Assembly: GCF_000012885.1 (NCBI RefSeq)
Contig: NC_007498.2
Coordinates: 930,001 to 994,000, forward strand
DNA length: 64,000 nucleotides
Source of the DNA: Syntrophotalea carbinolica DSM 2380
GTDB taxonomy: Bacteria; Desulfobacterota; Desulfuromonadia; Desulfuromonadales; Syntrophotaleaceae
Direction: 5' to 3'
The notes under the pieces were generated by a model, which was given only the letters and a program-made list of their open reading frames with translations, did no database searches and was not told where the DNA came from. The translations under genes were made by a program, and so were the position numbers. Below are positions 51,593 to 61,315 of this stretch, piece by piece. The stretch's first letter is position 1. Each line of letters starts with the position of its first letter.

Positions 51593-51818
51593 ATTCTAAA
51601 CCCGGGTACGGTTTTCAATGTATGCGGATGCGGCGGGTTTTTGCTGTGATCCCGGGACCGACTGACATCGGTTCTGCAAAAATTGTTATGATGGTGCAGG
51701 CTTTTGCATCTAAACCTTCCGGTTTACATTTTCTTCCCCCAATACCTTTCTGAAATACTGCGTATATGAATTCTCTGAGATTCCACCATCGTATCGATCG
51801 TGGTGAAAAGGGTATTCC

Positions 51819-53732
51819 ATGAAACACCTTATTCTTGGTACTGCCGGTCATATCGATCATGGCAAAACTTCCCTGGTCAGGGCTCTGACCGGTACCAACA
51901 CGGACCGTTTAAAAGAAGAAAAGGAACGCGGCATCACCATCGAGTTGGGCTTCGCGCATCTGGAACTGGGGGACGATATCCAGTTCGGTATCGTGGACGT
52001 TCCGGGGCATGAACGGTTTGTCCGCACCATGGTGGCGGGAGTCGGCGGCATGGACCTGGTCATGCTGGTCATCGCGGCCGACGAAGGGGTGATGCCCCAG
52101 ACGCGGGAACATCTGGAAATCTGCCAGTTACTCGGGGTCAGAAAAGGGCTGGTAGCCCTGACCAAATGCGATATGGTGGATGAGGAGTGGCGGCAGCTCG
52201 TCATTGAAGATGTTCAAAATTACCTGGTCGGAAGTTTTCTGGAAGAGGCGCCGATTGTCCAGGTCTCGGCCAAAACCGGCGCCGGATTGGAGGATCTTCA
52301 GTCGCAGCTAGCGCAACTGGCCTCCGAGGTGCACGAAAAATCCGATGACGGTTGCTTCCGCCTGCCCGTGGACCGCGTCTTTACCGTTGCCGGCTTCGGC
52401 ACGGTGGTCACCGGTACGCTTCTTTCCGGTAAGATTGCCACCGGGGACGAGGTGGAGATTTTACCGGGCGGCCTGACTTCGCGGGTGCGCAGCGTTCAGA
52501 GCCACGGCACAAAGGCCGAGTACGGTTCGGCGGGGCAACGCCTGGCGGTCAACCTGCAGGGCATCGATCATGCCGATATATCCCGCGGAGATGTAGTGGT
52601 GCCGCGCGATGTTTATAATGTTACCCGTACCGTCGATGTGCGGATCGATTATCTGGCTTCGGCGACGCGGGAGCTGAAGCACCGCGCCACGGTACGGCTG
52701 CATTCCGCCACTTATGAGGTTCCGGCGCAGGTCATTCTGCTCGATCGCGATACCCTTGCTCCCGGAGACTCCGCTTTTGTGCAGTTGCGTCTGAAAAGCC
52801 CGGTCCTGCTGTTGCCCGGTGATTATTTTATCGTACGCAGCTATTCCCCCCAGATTACCATCGGTGGCGGGGTGGTCATCGACCCCGCTCCGCCGCGGCG
52901 ACGTCGTCGTTCCGCCCAGGCCCTGGAACTGCTGGATGCTCTTAACGAAGGGCAGGATGCCGATAAGCTGTCGTTGCTGATTCAAGAGAGCCTGCTTTCG
53001 GGTTTGTCTCTGGATGAACTCGTCGTTCGCAGCGGTCTGTCTGCCAAAAGTGTCGACTCCGCCCTGGCGGGATTGCTCTCCCAGGGGGGGGTGGTCCAGG
53101 TTGTGCGCAAACCACGGATTTTTTTGGCCAAACAAGCCTTTGAAACGCTCAAGGGGCTGCTGTTGGAGGGGCTGGAAGAGTACATCCGGGAAAATCCCCT
53201 GAAAGAGGGCATCGGCAAGGAAGAGCTTAAAGCCCATATCCCGAAACGAAGCGATAGCCGTTTCTATGCGGTGGTGTTGGCTGCTCTGGAGAAGGAAGGC
53301 AAGGTGCTTGTCGAGAAGGATCTGGTGAAGATCCCGGGGCACAGGGCTTCGGTGGTGGTGGGCCAGGCGGGGCTGTTGGCTCAGCTTGAACATGCTTTGC
53401 AGGAGGGTGGCACGGAACCGCCCAGCATCAAGGAAATGTGTGCGGCGGTCAGCTGCGCCGAGAGGGAGGTCCTCGGTCATCTGGATCTGCTGGTTCGGGA
53501 AGAGCGGGCGGTCAAAATAAAGGCCGATCTGTTTTATGCCCCCGAGCCTTTGATGACGCTGCGGGAACAGTTGCTGGCCTTTCTTCGGGAAAAGCAGGAG
53601 ATCACGCCGCCGGAATTTCGCCAGTTGACCGGCCTCTCACGCAAATACATGATTCCGTTGCTGGAATATTTTGACCAGGAAAAGATCACCATCCGGGTTG
53701 GCGACAAGCGGATGTTGAGAAAGAGGAATTAA
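51819..53732 (+). CDS. selB: Selenocysteine-specific elongation factor
   Basis: 637 residues. The GTPase domain carries G1 [21 protein letters not shown]2 [16 protein letters not shown]3 [13 protein letters not shown] and G4 TKCDMVDEE. Domains II and III (about 175-375; [20 protein letters not shown]) bind Sec-tRNA. The C-terminal 230 residues form winged-helix repeats (for example [20 protein letters not shown]) that bind the SECIS hairpin in the mRNA. Length fits bacterial SelB. ATG 51819 follows AAAGGG. Together with selA, selC and selD the Sec-insertion set is complete. Confidence 0.96.
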   Translation: MKHLILGTAGHIDHGKTSLVRALTGTNTDRLKEEKERGITIELGFAHLELGDDIQFGIVDVPGHERFVRTMVAGVGGMDLVMLVIAADEGVMPQTREHLEICQLLGVRKGLVALTKCDMVDEEWRQLVIEDVQNYLVGSFLEEAPIVQVSAKTGAGLEDLQSQLAQLASEVHEKSDDGCFRLPVDRVFTVAGFGTVVTGTLLSGKIATGDEVEILPGGLTSRVRSVQSHGTKAEYGSAGQRLAVNLQGIDHADISRGDVVVPRDVYNVTRTVDVRIDYLASATRELKHRATVRLHSATYEVPAQVILLDRDTLAPGDSAFVQLRLKSPVLLLPGDYFIVRSYSPQITIGGGVVIDPAPPRRRRRSAQALELLDALNEGQDADKLSLLIQESLLSGLSLDELVVRSGLSAKSVDSALAGLLSQGGVVQVVRKPRIFLAKQAFETLKGLLLEGLEEYIRENPLKEGIGKEELKAHIPKRSDSRFYAVVLAALEKEGKVLVEKDLVKIPGHRASVVVGQAGLLAQLEHALQEGGTEPPSIKEMCAAVSCAEREVLGHLDLLVREERAVKIKADLFYAPEPLMTLREQLLAFLREKQEITPPEFRQLTGLSRKYMIPLLEYFDQEKITIRVGDKRMLRKRN

Positions 53733-53741
53733 ACTTCGTAG

Positions 53742-53777
53742 AAATTCGGCGGCCTGTAAGCAGGCCGCCGAATTTTT
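53742..53777 (+). terminator. Terminator of selB
   Basis: AAATTCGGCGGCCTG pairs with CAGGCCGCCGAATTT around TAAG, followed by further T. Confidence 0.93.
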
Positions 53778-54700
53778 ATGATCGCGGCGTGTTGTTTTTT
53801 TGTTTTGCCACGCTGGGTCGATAATCGCATGCTATTTTCAACACTTGAGGGCATATCGGTTGAGAAGGTGTGGCGATAAATACCCCGTTTGAAGAAACGC
53901 CTTTCTTATCCGAGCCATGGTTTTGTTCTAAATTTCTTGACGCTTCTTCGGATGGTGTGCTACAAGCGTGGTGGCTGTTTTTTGGCAGCGTTTTTGATAA
54001 AAATTGATATTGAATTTTTTTCTATAATTTCCATACATATCTACAATCATCAACCTGTGTTCTGAAGGGACCGGTGCGTTCGGATGCGTTCTCTTGAATG
54101 GATCCGGTTCGGCATGGGTGTGCCTTCTCTTGCCGAATTGCGCTTGGGCTCGCTGCTTAAGCGTTCGGGGCACAGAACCGTTTTTTCGGGGTGTCTTGTG
54201 ATTGCGGACGGAGCGGTACAGGTTTCGTCGTTTGTGTGGGATATGCATGATTTTGCAGGGTTTGTTATTTAGTTATCGAGGTTGAGAAACGTTTCCCCCC
54301 TTTTCTTCCAGACTGACTTGAGCATTTGCCCCATGCGGCAAACATCGTTTGCCGGTATCCGGACGCGCAGAGTGGGAAGTCCTTGGCTTCACCGTTCAAG
54401 ACCGCGCATCCGATGCCTGTGAATTTTACCATGGATGGTTGCGGCGGCAAGTTCGCCGACAGCGGAAGTTAAGGCACCTTTCCGACAGAAGTTGACAAGT
54501 GGTATGCCGGCCGCGCGTATCGGACACCGCCAAGGTTCGAGGATCTTTGCGGCAGGCCGTTGATGCTCGGCGTGCGCCCTGATCCCTGTCACTATCTGTC
54601 ATTTCAGCAGGATAAACGGTTGGCCCAGGATGCTTGGGAGAGGGCGGCATCTGTATGCCGTAAGCCTGGGAATATACAATAAATCGGAGAGGAGAGGAAC
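53778..54700. other. Long intergenic region before the NuoE-like gene
   Basis: No gene with a start and RBS is seen. TATAAT occurs at 54023 in an AT-rich block. From 54472 to 54660 a frame is open on + with gene-like codons (FPTEVDKWYAGRAY, PLMLGVRPDPCHYL) but no start and an upstream TAA, possibly a decayed gene end. The promoter of the 54701 operon should lie here. Confidence 0.35.
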
Positions 54701-55192
54701 ATGGCAATTTGCAAGTGCACCGGCGAACAGGTTGAGTCGCCACAGGATGTACAGCTCATGGAATTGCTTGAGCACTACCGTGAATATGACGGTGCGTTGA
54801 TCCCGGTGTTGCAAGGCGCACAAGATATCTACGGCTATCTGCCTGGGGAGGTACTGGAAACTATCTCCAAGGAACTGAAAATACCGTTCAGCGAGGTATT
54901 CGGAGTCGTCACCTTTTATTCTCAGTTTCATCTCAAGCCGCGTGGCCGCAATATCATTCGCGTGTGCCTCGGTACCGCATGTCATGTGCGTGGCGGGTCG
55001 AAGATATTCGAAGGGTTGAAGGAAATCCTGGGTGTTGACAATGGCGGAACCACGGAAGACCTGCGTTTTACGCTCGAGTCTGTGGCCTGTATCGGAGCTT
55101 GCGGACTGGCGCCGGTTATCATGATCAATGATGATACCCATGGTCGACTGACGAATGATGGTCTCGATAAAATCCTGGAACAGTACGAGTAG
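54701..55192 (+). CDS. NuoE/HydC-type [2Fe-2S] subunit
   Basis: 163 residues with the thioredoxin-like [2Fe-2S] fold. Ligand Cys are in RVCLGTACHVRGGSKIFEGL (C-x4-C, about 87-92) and VACIGACGLAPVIMINDDTH (C-x3-C, about 128-132). The N-terminal helix bundle EHYREYDGALIPVLQGAQDI, then YGYLPGEVLE, is typical. It passes electrons in NAD-linked complexes (complex I peripheral arm, bifurcating hydrogenases, NAD-formate dehydrogenases). RBS GGAGAGGAGAGGAAC. The NuoF-like gene follows after 10 bases. Confidence 0.93.
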   Translation: MAICKCTGEQVESPQDVQLMELLEHYREYDGALIPVLQGAQDIYGYLPGEVLETISKELKIPFSEVFGVVTFYSQFHLKPRGRNIIRVCLGTACHVRGGSKIFEGLKEILGVDNGGTTEDLRFTLESVACIGACGLAPVIMINDDTHGRLTNDGLDKILEQYE

Positions 55193-55202
55193 GGGGGGAA
55201 CG

Positions 55203-57056
55203 ATGGGCTCTTTAAAAGAAGTACGCTCGAGCATCGAGGAAGCATACAAGAAGAAGCTGGACCGCCCCCGGATCATCGTTGGACTGGGAACCTGCGGGAT
55301 GGCTGCTGGCGGCACCAAGGTCATGGCTGCGATTGAGACCGAGGTTGAGAAGCTTGGGCTGGATGTCGACCTGGATTTCACCAGCTGTATCGGTATGTGC
55401 TACGCCGAGCCGGTAGTTGAAATGGGGCTGCCTGGCGCAGCCAGCGTCGTTTACGGGGGCGTTTATCCGGAGGATGTCGCGCAACTTATCGAAAGTCACA
55501 TGGTCAATAAGACCCCGGTGACGGATAAGGCAGAGATTCAGATCTCGGCCGGAGGCGCGACCTATGAGGGTATTCCGGTCATGGAAAAATCCCCGTACTA
55601 TGAGAAGCAGGTACGGTCGGTAACCTCCCGTCTTGGTCGCACCAATCCCGAACGCATCGAAGACTATATCGCAACCGGCGGCTACGCAGGGCTTGAAAAG
55701 GCTTTGACCATGGAGCCTCAGGAGATCATCAATCAGGTGAAAATCTCCGGTCTCCGCGGACGCGGCGGCGGCGGTTTCCCCACCGGCACCAAATGGCAGT
55801 TCGTTGCCGATGCCGTGGGCGACAAGAAATACATCGTCTGCAACGCCGACGAAGGCGATCCCGGGGCATTCATGGACCGCAGTGTTCTGGAAGGCGACCC
55901 GCATGCGATCATGGAAGGCATGATGATCGCGGGCTACGCTATCGGAGCCAATGAAGGGGTCATCTACTGCCGTGCCGAGTATCCGCTGGCTATCAAGCGT
56001 TTGAACATGGCTATCGCGGTGGCGGAAGAGATGGGGATTCTCGGTGACAATATCATGGGCACCGACTTCAACTTCAAACTTCGCATCAAGGCCGGCGCCG
56101 GCGCCTTTGTCTGTGGCGAGGAAACCGCCCTGTTGAATTCCATCGAAGGCAAGCGCGGCATGCCGCGGGTGCGGCCGCCGTTCCCTGCTCACAAGGGACT
56201 GTGGCAGAAGCCGACCTGCCTGAACAACGTGGAAACCTTCGCCAATATTCCCTTCATCGTCCGCAACGGCGGTGACTGGTACGCCAGCATGGGTACGGAA
56301 AAGAGCAAGGGGAGCAAGGTTTTCTGTCTCACCGGTAAGATCAACAATACCGGTCTGGCCGAAGTCCCCATGGGGATCACCCTGCGCGAAGTCGTCTTCA
56401 ATATTGCCGGCGGTATTGCCGACGGCAAGAAATTCAAGGCCGTACAGAGCGGCGGACCTTCCGGCGGCTGTCTGCCGGCGGAGCAGCTCGATCTGCCTAT
56501 CGATTACGATTCGCTGATCAGCGGCGGCGCCATGATGGGTTCCGGCGGTCTGGTGGTCATGGACGAAGGTACCTGCATGGTGGACGTGGCGAAATTCTTC
56601 CTGAATTTCACCCAGCTCGAGTCCTGCGGCAAGTGTACGCCATGTCGCGAGGGTACCAAACGCCTGTTGGAAATTCTCGAGCGTATCTGTGACGGTTTGG
56701 GTGTGCCGGAAGACATCGACACTCTGGAGCGCCTGGCCAAAACCATCAAGACCTCGGCCCTGTGTGCTCTCGGACAGACGGCTCCGAACCCGGTTCTGAC
56801 CACGTTGCGTTATTTCCGCAACGAGTACGAAGCGCACATCAACGAAAAGCGTTGCCCGGCCGGTGTCTGTCCCGAACTGCTGACCTACGCCATCGTTGAG
56901 GACAAGTGCGTCGGCTGCGGCGTCTGCATCAAGGCCTGTCCGGTAGGCGCCATTACCGGCGAAAAGAAAGCCGCCCATACCATTGACGCCTCCAAGTGCG
57001 TCAAGTGCGGTGCTTGTGTGCCGAAGTGCAAATTCGACGCTATTGTTCAGGCGTAA
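55203..57056 (+). CDS. NuoF/HydB-type flavoprotein with extra ferredoxin domains
   Basis: 617 residues from ATG 55203 (AGGGGGGAACG upstream); a longer frame starting inside the previous gene is rejected. Residues 1-110 form an extra [2Fe-2S] thioredoxin-like domain (GLGTCGMAAGG, FTSCIGMCYAEP). The NuoF core binds NADH (GLRGRGGGGFPTGTKWQF) and FMN (CNADEGDPGAFMDR), with a [4Fe-4S] site SCGKCTPCREGTKRLLEILE. The C-terminus holds two [4Fe-4S] clusters (CVGCGVCIKACPVGAITGEK; CVKCGACVPKCKFDAI). This is the HydB/HndC layout of electron-bifurcating or NAD(P)-linked hydrogenases and formate dehydrogenases. Confidence 0.95.
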   Translation: MGSLKEVRSSIEEAYKKKLDRPRIIVGLGTCGMAAGGTKVMAAIETEVEKLGLDVDLDFTSCIGMCYAEPVVEMGLPGAASVVYGGVYPEDVAQLIESHMVNKTPVTDKAEIQISAGGATYEGIPVMEKSPYYEKQVRSVTSRLGRTNPERIEDYIATGGYAGLEKALTMEPQEIINQVKISGLRGRGGGGFPTGTKWQFVADAVGDKKYIVCNADEGDPGAFMDRSVLEGDPHAIMEGMMIAGYAIGANEGVIYCRAEYPLAIKRLNMAIAVAEEMGILGDNIMGTDFNFKLRIKAGAGAFVCGEETALLNSIEGKRGMPRVRPPFPAHKGLWQKPTCLNNVETFANIPFIVRNGGDWYASMGTEKSKGSKVFCLTGKINNTGLAEVPMGITLREVVFNIAGGIADGKKFKAVQSGGPSGGCLPAEQLDLPIDYDSLISGGAMMGSGGLVVMDEGTCMVDVAKFFLNFTQLESCGKCTPCREGTKRLLEILERICDGLGVPEDIDTLERLAKTIKTSALCALGQTAPNPVLTTLRYFRNEYEAHINEKRCPAGVCPELLTYAIVEDKCVGCGVCIKACPVGAITGEKKAAHTIDASKCVKCGACVPKCKFDAIVQA

Positions 57057-57149
57057 CAATCGGTAGCCGGCACGCATCATGGGTGTCGTGCCGATTTCCT
57101 CAAACGTAAAGAGAATGTAAAATCTTGCGTGGATAGAAGGAGGTAACAA

Positions 57150-58067
57150 TTGTCTACTGTTGCTCTTACCATAAATGGCCAGGAGGTCACGGTTCCGAAG
57201 GGTACCCGGTTGCTGGATGCAGCCACGGGAGCCGGTTTCTTTATACCGACATTTTGTCATGACGAAAACAGCCCCAATTACGGCGGCTGCCGCATTTGCG
57301 TGGTGGAAGTCAAAGGTGCTCGCAACCTGGTCGCTTCCTGCTGTGCCGAAGCCCTGGACGGGATGGTTGTCGAAACCGAGTCCGAGGCGGTTGTCGAGGC
57401 TCGGAAGACCATTCTGGAGCTGATGCTGGCCAATCACCCTGTGGATTGTCTGACCTGCGATAAAGCCGGCGACTGCCGGTTGCAGGACTATGCCTTCCGT
57501 TACGATGTGAAGGCCCCCACTCTCGGCGGCGAACGAAAAGATTACGAATTCGATGATTCGAATCCGTACATCAATCGGGATATGAACAAGTGTATCCTGT
57601 GCGCCAAATGTGTCAGAACCTGTCAGGACGTTGAAGAACGGGCGGTTATCAGTCTGGCCTATCGCGGCTTCAACACCAAGGTCGCCCCCGCTCTGGACGG
57701 CAATCTTGCCACGTCCGAATGCGTCTCCTGCGGTCGCTGTGTGTCGGTATGTCCGGTGGGGGCTCTGACCTATAAGTCCCTGTCCGGAAAAACCCGCTCC
57801 TGGGAAGTGGCAAAAGAGCAGGTCACCTGCACCTGGTGTGACGCGGGCTGTCAATTCGACCTGCTGCGCAAGAACGGCAAGGCCGTCGGTGTTGTGGCCA
57901 AGGCGCCCAGTGAAGGCCGTCCGCTGTGCCTGAAAGGCCGTCTTGGTCTGGAACTGCGGTACAACGATGAGCCGATGGCGCCGATGATCAAAAAAGGCGA
58001 TCAGTATGTCGAAGTCTCCTGGGCCGAGGCTCTGGGCCTGGATGAAATCATCGAAAAACTGAAATAG
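57150..58067 (+). CDS. NuoG/HydA N-terminal-type iron-sulfur protein without catalytic domain
   Basis: 305 residues from TTG 57150, chosen because AAGGAGG lies just upstream and the frame has no earlier start. Domains in order: plant-type [2Fe-2S] (CRICVVEVKGARNLVASCCA region), NuoG His/Cys [4Fe-4S] (HPVDCLTCDKAGDCRLQDYA), two [4Fe-4S] (CILCAKCVRTCQDVEERAVI; CVSCGRCVSVCPVGALTYKS) and the Fe4S4 domain of molybdopterin enzymes (CTWCDAGCQFDLLRKNGKAV...CLKGR). It then stops at SWAEALGLDEIIEKLK, just where the molybdopterin domain would begin. It likely wires the NuoEF pair to a separately encoded formate dehydrogenase or hydrogenase (inference). Confidence 0.9.
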   Translation: MSTVALTINGQEVTVPKGTRLLDAATGAGFFIPTFCHDENSPNYGGCRICVVEVKGARNLVASCCAEALDGMVVETESEAVVEARKTILELMLANHPVDCLTCDKAGDCRLQDYAFRYDVKAPTLGGERKDYEFDDSNPYINRDMNKCILCAKCVRTCQDVEERAVISLAYRGFNTKVAPALDGNLATSECVSCGRCVSVCPVGALTYKSLSGKTRSWEVAKEQVTCTWCDAGCQFDLLRKNGKAVGVVAKAPSEGRPLCLKGRLGLELRYNDEPMAPMIKKGDQYVEVSWAEALGLDEIIEKLK

Positions 58068-58090
58068 TCCGGATCGTATCCGAACGTTAC

Positions 58091-58142
58091 GGGGGCGTTT
58101 TCTTCACTGGAAAAATCGGTGGAGAAAACGCTCCTTTTTTTA
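58091..58142 (+). terminator. Terminator of the NuoEFG-like operon
   Basis: GG(G)GCGTTTTC pairs with GAAAACGC(T)CC around a central hairpin, followed by seven T. Confidence 0.85.
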
Positions 58143-58369
58143 TGCGTATCCTCCGGAGATAACTTACCGGGATATTCCCAATCCCTTCAGGCTTTAAATT
58201 TTTTACTCGCCTTATCGGTTCAGCAACCAGGCATTGTGACGTTGGACTATCGTTAAATGGGGGTAAACTGTAAGGAAAGACAGGGCCTCGAGGATTACGG
58301 CCCTCGCTTGCCACTGATTGTTGTTGTCTGGATGGATGCTGCCGGTGGTCATTTTAACGGAGTTTTTAC

Positions 58370-59095
58370 ATGTGCTTTCGCACGGATATCAAGGTCGGTT
58401 GTTGTGGATTTGCCTGTGCGGTCGAGGCTTATTTTGAGAAGTTCCGCGCGGTGGAAATCCAGCAGACCTTTTACCGATTACCCCGACCAGGGACCGTTGC
58501 AAAATGGCGCGAGCAAGGGCCGGACGGTTTCGTTTTCAGTCTCAAGGCATGGCAGCTGATCACTCACGATCTGTCCTGTCCCAGTTTCCGTTTTCTCGAC
58601 GAGGGGTATTTACCCCAGGCGCTGGCCCGATGCGGCGGTTTTCGCGCCACGGAGGAGGTCCTCGATGCATGGCAGGCGCTACGCGGATTAGCCGGTGTGC
58701 TGCATGCCGGATATATCCTTTTTCAGAGTCCGCCGAGTTTCGAACCGACGGCAGAGCATGTGCATAGGATGGAGGGCTTTTTTCGCACGATTGACAGAGG
58801 GCGCTTGCGGCTGGCCTGGGCACCGCCGGAGGGCTGGCCCCACAAACTCATCAGCGATGTGTGCCGAACCAGTCGTTTGATCCATTGTACGGATCCTTTT
58901 GCCGGCCCGGTGCTTAGCCGCGGTCCCGTCTATTTCCGTCTTCAGGGCATTACCGGTTACCGGCATCGTTACAGCGACGCTGAATTGATGCAGTTGCGAC
59001 GCTTTTGTCGGCGTAAAAGCGGCGTGGTTTTTTTCAATACCATTCACATGCAGGAGGATGCCCGGCGCTTTGCATTGTTGTTGCCTAAGCGGTGA
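58370..59095 (+). CDS. DUF72 (YecE-like) protein
   Basis: 241 residues with the DUF72 TIM-barrel pattern: IKVGCCGFACAVEAYFEKFR, AVEIQQTFYRLPRPGTVAKW (E-x-N-x-T-F-Y-like block), GFVFSLKAWQLITHDL, then LFQSPPSFEPT, and PVYFRLQGITGYRHRYSDAE near the end. Homologues occur widely; no activity is proven. ATG 58370 is supported by family alignment, though its RBS is weak (ACGGAG at about 8 bases). Single gene converging on hcp. Confidence 0.9.
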   Translation: MCFRTDIKVGCCGFACAVEAYFEKFRAVEIQQTFYRLPRPGTVAKWREQGPDGFVFSLKAWQLITHDLSCPSFRFLDEGYLPQALARCGGFRATEEVLDAWQALRGLAGVLHAGYILFQSPPSFEPTAEHVHRMEGFFRTIDRGRLRLAWAPPEGWPHKLISDVCRTSRLIHCTDPFAGPVLSRGPVYFRLQGITGYRHRYSDAELMQLRRFCRRKSGVVFFNTIHMQEDARRFALLLPKR

Positions 59096-59116
59096 GCAAA
59101 AATCACCAGGCTAAAA

Positions 59117-59142
59117 AAGGCGGCAGGTTTCCCTGCCGCCTT
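59117..59142. terminator. Bidirectional terminator between the DUF72 gene and hcp
   Basis: AAGGCGGCAGG pairs with CCTGCCGCCTT around 4 bases, with A runs left and T right serving both converging genes. Confidence 0.88.
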
Positions 59143-59167
59143 TACCGTGCCAAGTGATATGTCCGGA

Positions 59168-60820
59168 TCAGCCCAGAATGTCCTTGAGGTCGGCTTCGGG
59201 TGTGCTGATCGGGGCGATGTTGAAGTTTTCGACCAGGTAGTTCAGTACGTTCGGCGAAACGAACGCCGGCAGACTGGGACCGAGTTTGATGTTCTTGATC
59301 CCCAGATGCAACAGGGTCAGCAGAATGACCACCGCTTTTTGCTCGTACCAGGACAGGATCAGCGACAGAGGCAGATCGTTGACTCCGCATTCAAAGGCAC
59401 CGGCCAGGGCTATGGCGATCTGGATGGCGCTGTAGGCGTCGTTGCATTGGCCGACGTCGAGCAGTCGCGGAATGCCGCCGATATCGCCGAAGTCGAGCTT
59501 GTTGAAACGGTACTTGCCGCAGGCCAGGGTCAATATGATGCAATCTTCAGGCACCTTTTCCGCAAATTCGGTGTAGTAGTTGCGCCCGGGCTTGGCGCCG
59601 TCGCAGCCGCCGATCAGGAAAAAGTGTTTCACCGCGCCGGTCTTGACCGCTTCGATGACCTTGTCGGCGACGCCCAGCACCGCATCATGGCCGAAGCCGA
59701 CCAGGATTTCCTTGCCCGGTGCTTCCGGCAGATCGGGGCAGGCCAGGGCCTTGTCGATGACAGCGGAGAAATCCCAACCGTCGATATGCTTGACGCCGGG
59801 CCAGCTTACGCAATCCCAGGTAAATACGCGGTCGATATAAGAGCCGGCCGGTTTCTGGATGCAGTTGGTGTTGAAGATGATGGCGCCGGGGAACTCGGGG
59901 AATTCCTTGGCCTGATCCTGCCAGGCACCACCGAAATTGCCGGCCAGATGCGCATACTTTTTCAGGCCGGGGTAGGCGTGGGCCGGCAGCATTTCGCCAT
60001 GGGTATAAATGTTGATGCCTTTGCCTTCGGTTTGTTTCAGAAGCTCCTCGAGCATTTTCAGGTCATGCCCGGTAACCAGGATGCCTTTACCGGCACGGGT
60101 ACCGAGGTTGACCTTGGTCGGTTCGGGTTTGCCGTAATGTTCGATATGGCCCTGGTTGAGCAGGCCCATGACGGTCAGGTTATGTTTGCCGCATTCCATG
60201 GCCAGTCCGACAAAGTCCATCAGGCCCAGATCGGGATCGCAGGTGGCGGCCAGAGCGCGGTGAAAAAAGGCGGAAACCTCTTCGTCGGTTTTGCCCTGGA
60301 TCAGCGCATGATGAGCGTAGGCAGCCATGCCCTTGAGACCGTAAATCAGGATCTCGATGGCTGAACGCACATCGGGGTCGGAATGCAGGTCCTCGATGCT
60401 GTAGGCTTCGCCCTGTTTGACCAGGTCGCCGGTCGGTTTCCAGTCTTTGGCCGCGGTGGGCGGCCCGTGTTTGAAAGCATCCTTGATGCCGCTGACCAGT
60501 TTGCCGATGCCGCAACAGGAGGTGCCGGCCAGTGCCATCGCTTTTTTTTCCATCTCGTAACAGCGGGCGATGACCTTCTCCAGATGCTTCGCGTCGAAGT
60601 CCACGTTGGTGACGGTGGCGAACAGTCCCTCAAGCATGAATTTGTCCACTTCGGGGTCGCGTTTGCCCTGCTTGCGGGCTTCGTTGGCGTACCACGCCAG
60701 ACCGCGCAATCCCTGCAAAAGATTGTCCTGCAGTGCCGCCGTTTCCGGTTGTTTGCCGCATACGCCGCTGATGTTGCATGCCACGCCTTTAGCCGTCTGT
60801 TCACATTGATGGCAATACAT
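59168..60820 (-). CDS. hcp: Hybrid cluster protein (NO/hydroxylamine reductase)
   Basis: 550 residues. The N-terminal cubane ligands are YCHQCEQTAKGVACNISGVC (C-x2-C...C-x5-C), the short-spacing form found in strict anaerobes. Hybrid-cluster ligands lie in GVKHFFLIGGCDGAKPGRNY, EDCIILTLACGKYRFNKLDF and GIPRLLDVGQCNDAYSAIQI, with Glu in the C-terminal third. Hcp reduces NO or hydroxylamine during nitrosative stress. ATG 60820 follows AAAAGGGG. An FNR/HcpR-like palindrome 170 bases upstream suggests NO- or redox-responsive control. No Hcr or HcpR gene is adjacent. Confidence 0.96.
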   Translation of the reverse strand: MYCHQCEQTAKGVACNISGVCGKQPETAALQDNLLQGLRGLAWYANEARKQGKRDPEVDKFMLEGLFATVTNVDFDAKHLEKVIARCYEMEKKAMALAGTSCCGIGKLVSGIKDAFKHGPPTAAKDWKPTGDLVKQGEAYSIEDLHSDPDVRSAIEILIYGLKGMAAYAHHALIQGKTDEEVSAFFHRALAATCDPDLGLMDFVGLAMECGKHNLTVMGLLNQGHIEHYGKPEPTKVNLGTRAGKGILVTGHDLKMLEELLKQTEGKGINIYTHGEMLPAHAYPGLKKYAHLAGNFGGAWQDQAKEFPEFPGAIIFNTNCIQKPAGSYIDRVFTWDCVSWPGVKHIDGWDFSAVIDKALACPDLPEAPGKEILVGFGHDAVLGVADKVIEAVKTGAVKHFFLIGGCDGAKPGRNYYTEFAEKVPEDCIILTLACGKYRFNKLDFGDIGGIPRLLDVGQCNDAYSAIQIAIALAGAFECGVNDLPLSLILSWYEQKAVVILLTLLHLGIKNIKLGPSLPAFVSPNVLNYLVENFNIAPISTPEADLKDILG

Positions 60821-60990
60821 GATGTTTTTCCCCTTTTCTGTTTTAAAATGCCAAACGACCTGACTGCCTTGAATTTCCCCTCGGATAAATCCGTGTGAAA
60901 CACGAACCGCACCACTGCGCGGTTTTCATTGTTTCCCAGCTTCCGTAACAAAGGGGGCCATGCAAAAAGACTACGCTGAATCGTTGTTTT

Positions 60991-61014
60991 AAAAGTTGAT
61001 GCAGGTCAACTTTT
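60991..61014 (-). promoter_or_regulatory. FNR/HcpR-like operator and promoter of hcp
   Basis: A 24-base inverted repeat centred at 61002.5 with core GTTGATGCAGGTCAAC, the CRP/FNR-type TTGAT-N4-GTCAA half-sites plus A/T flanks. On the minus strand TAGTCT at 60968-60973 would place the start near 60961, putting the site at about -41.5, the usual class II activator position. Confidence 0.65.
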
Positions 61015-61315
61015 AACCGATTTGCCGTACATAACTTCGAGTGTATCAACTTTTGCCCAAAAATCACGAGGATGGGCCGTTGCGCCGGATATGCAATGCC
61101 GGTCGATGTGCTGCAAGGCGTTGTCGTCTATTGCCGATGCCCGTTTTTCCCGATTCAGGTTGCAGGAACCTGGCGTAAGGGCTCGCTGATGGCCATGGCT
61201 TTCTTTTCCTGCCGTCCGCTTCATTCCGGGTGTAAATATAGGTGTAAAAAATATCTATGGTGTGTTATTTATTGGTATGCTCTAGAAAGACAAGTCCGTT
61301 TCGCAGGAGGAATTT

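Noticed and set aside
55155-55202. Longer start for the NuoF-like protein
   Set aside because: It overlaps the end of the NuoE-like gene and lacks an RBS; ATG 55203 has one.
55212-57854. 880-codon open frame on the minus strand opposite the NuoF/NuoG-like genes
   Set aside because: Antisense to clearly identified iron-sulfur proteins; low-complexity composition typical of GC-rich shadow frames.
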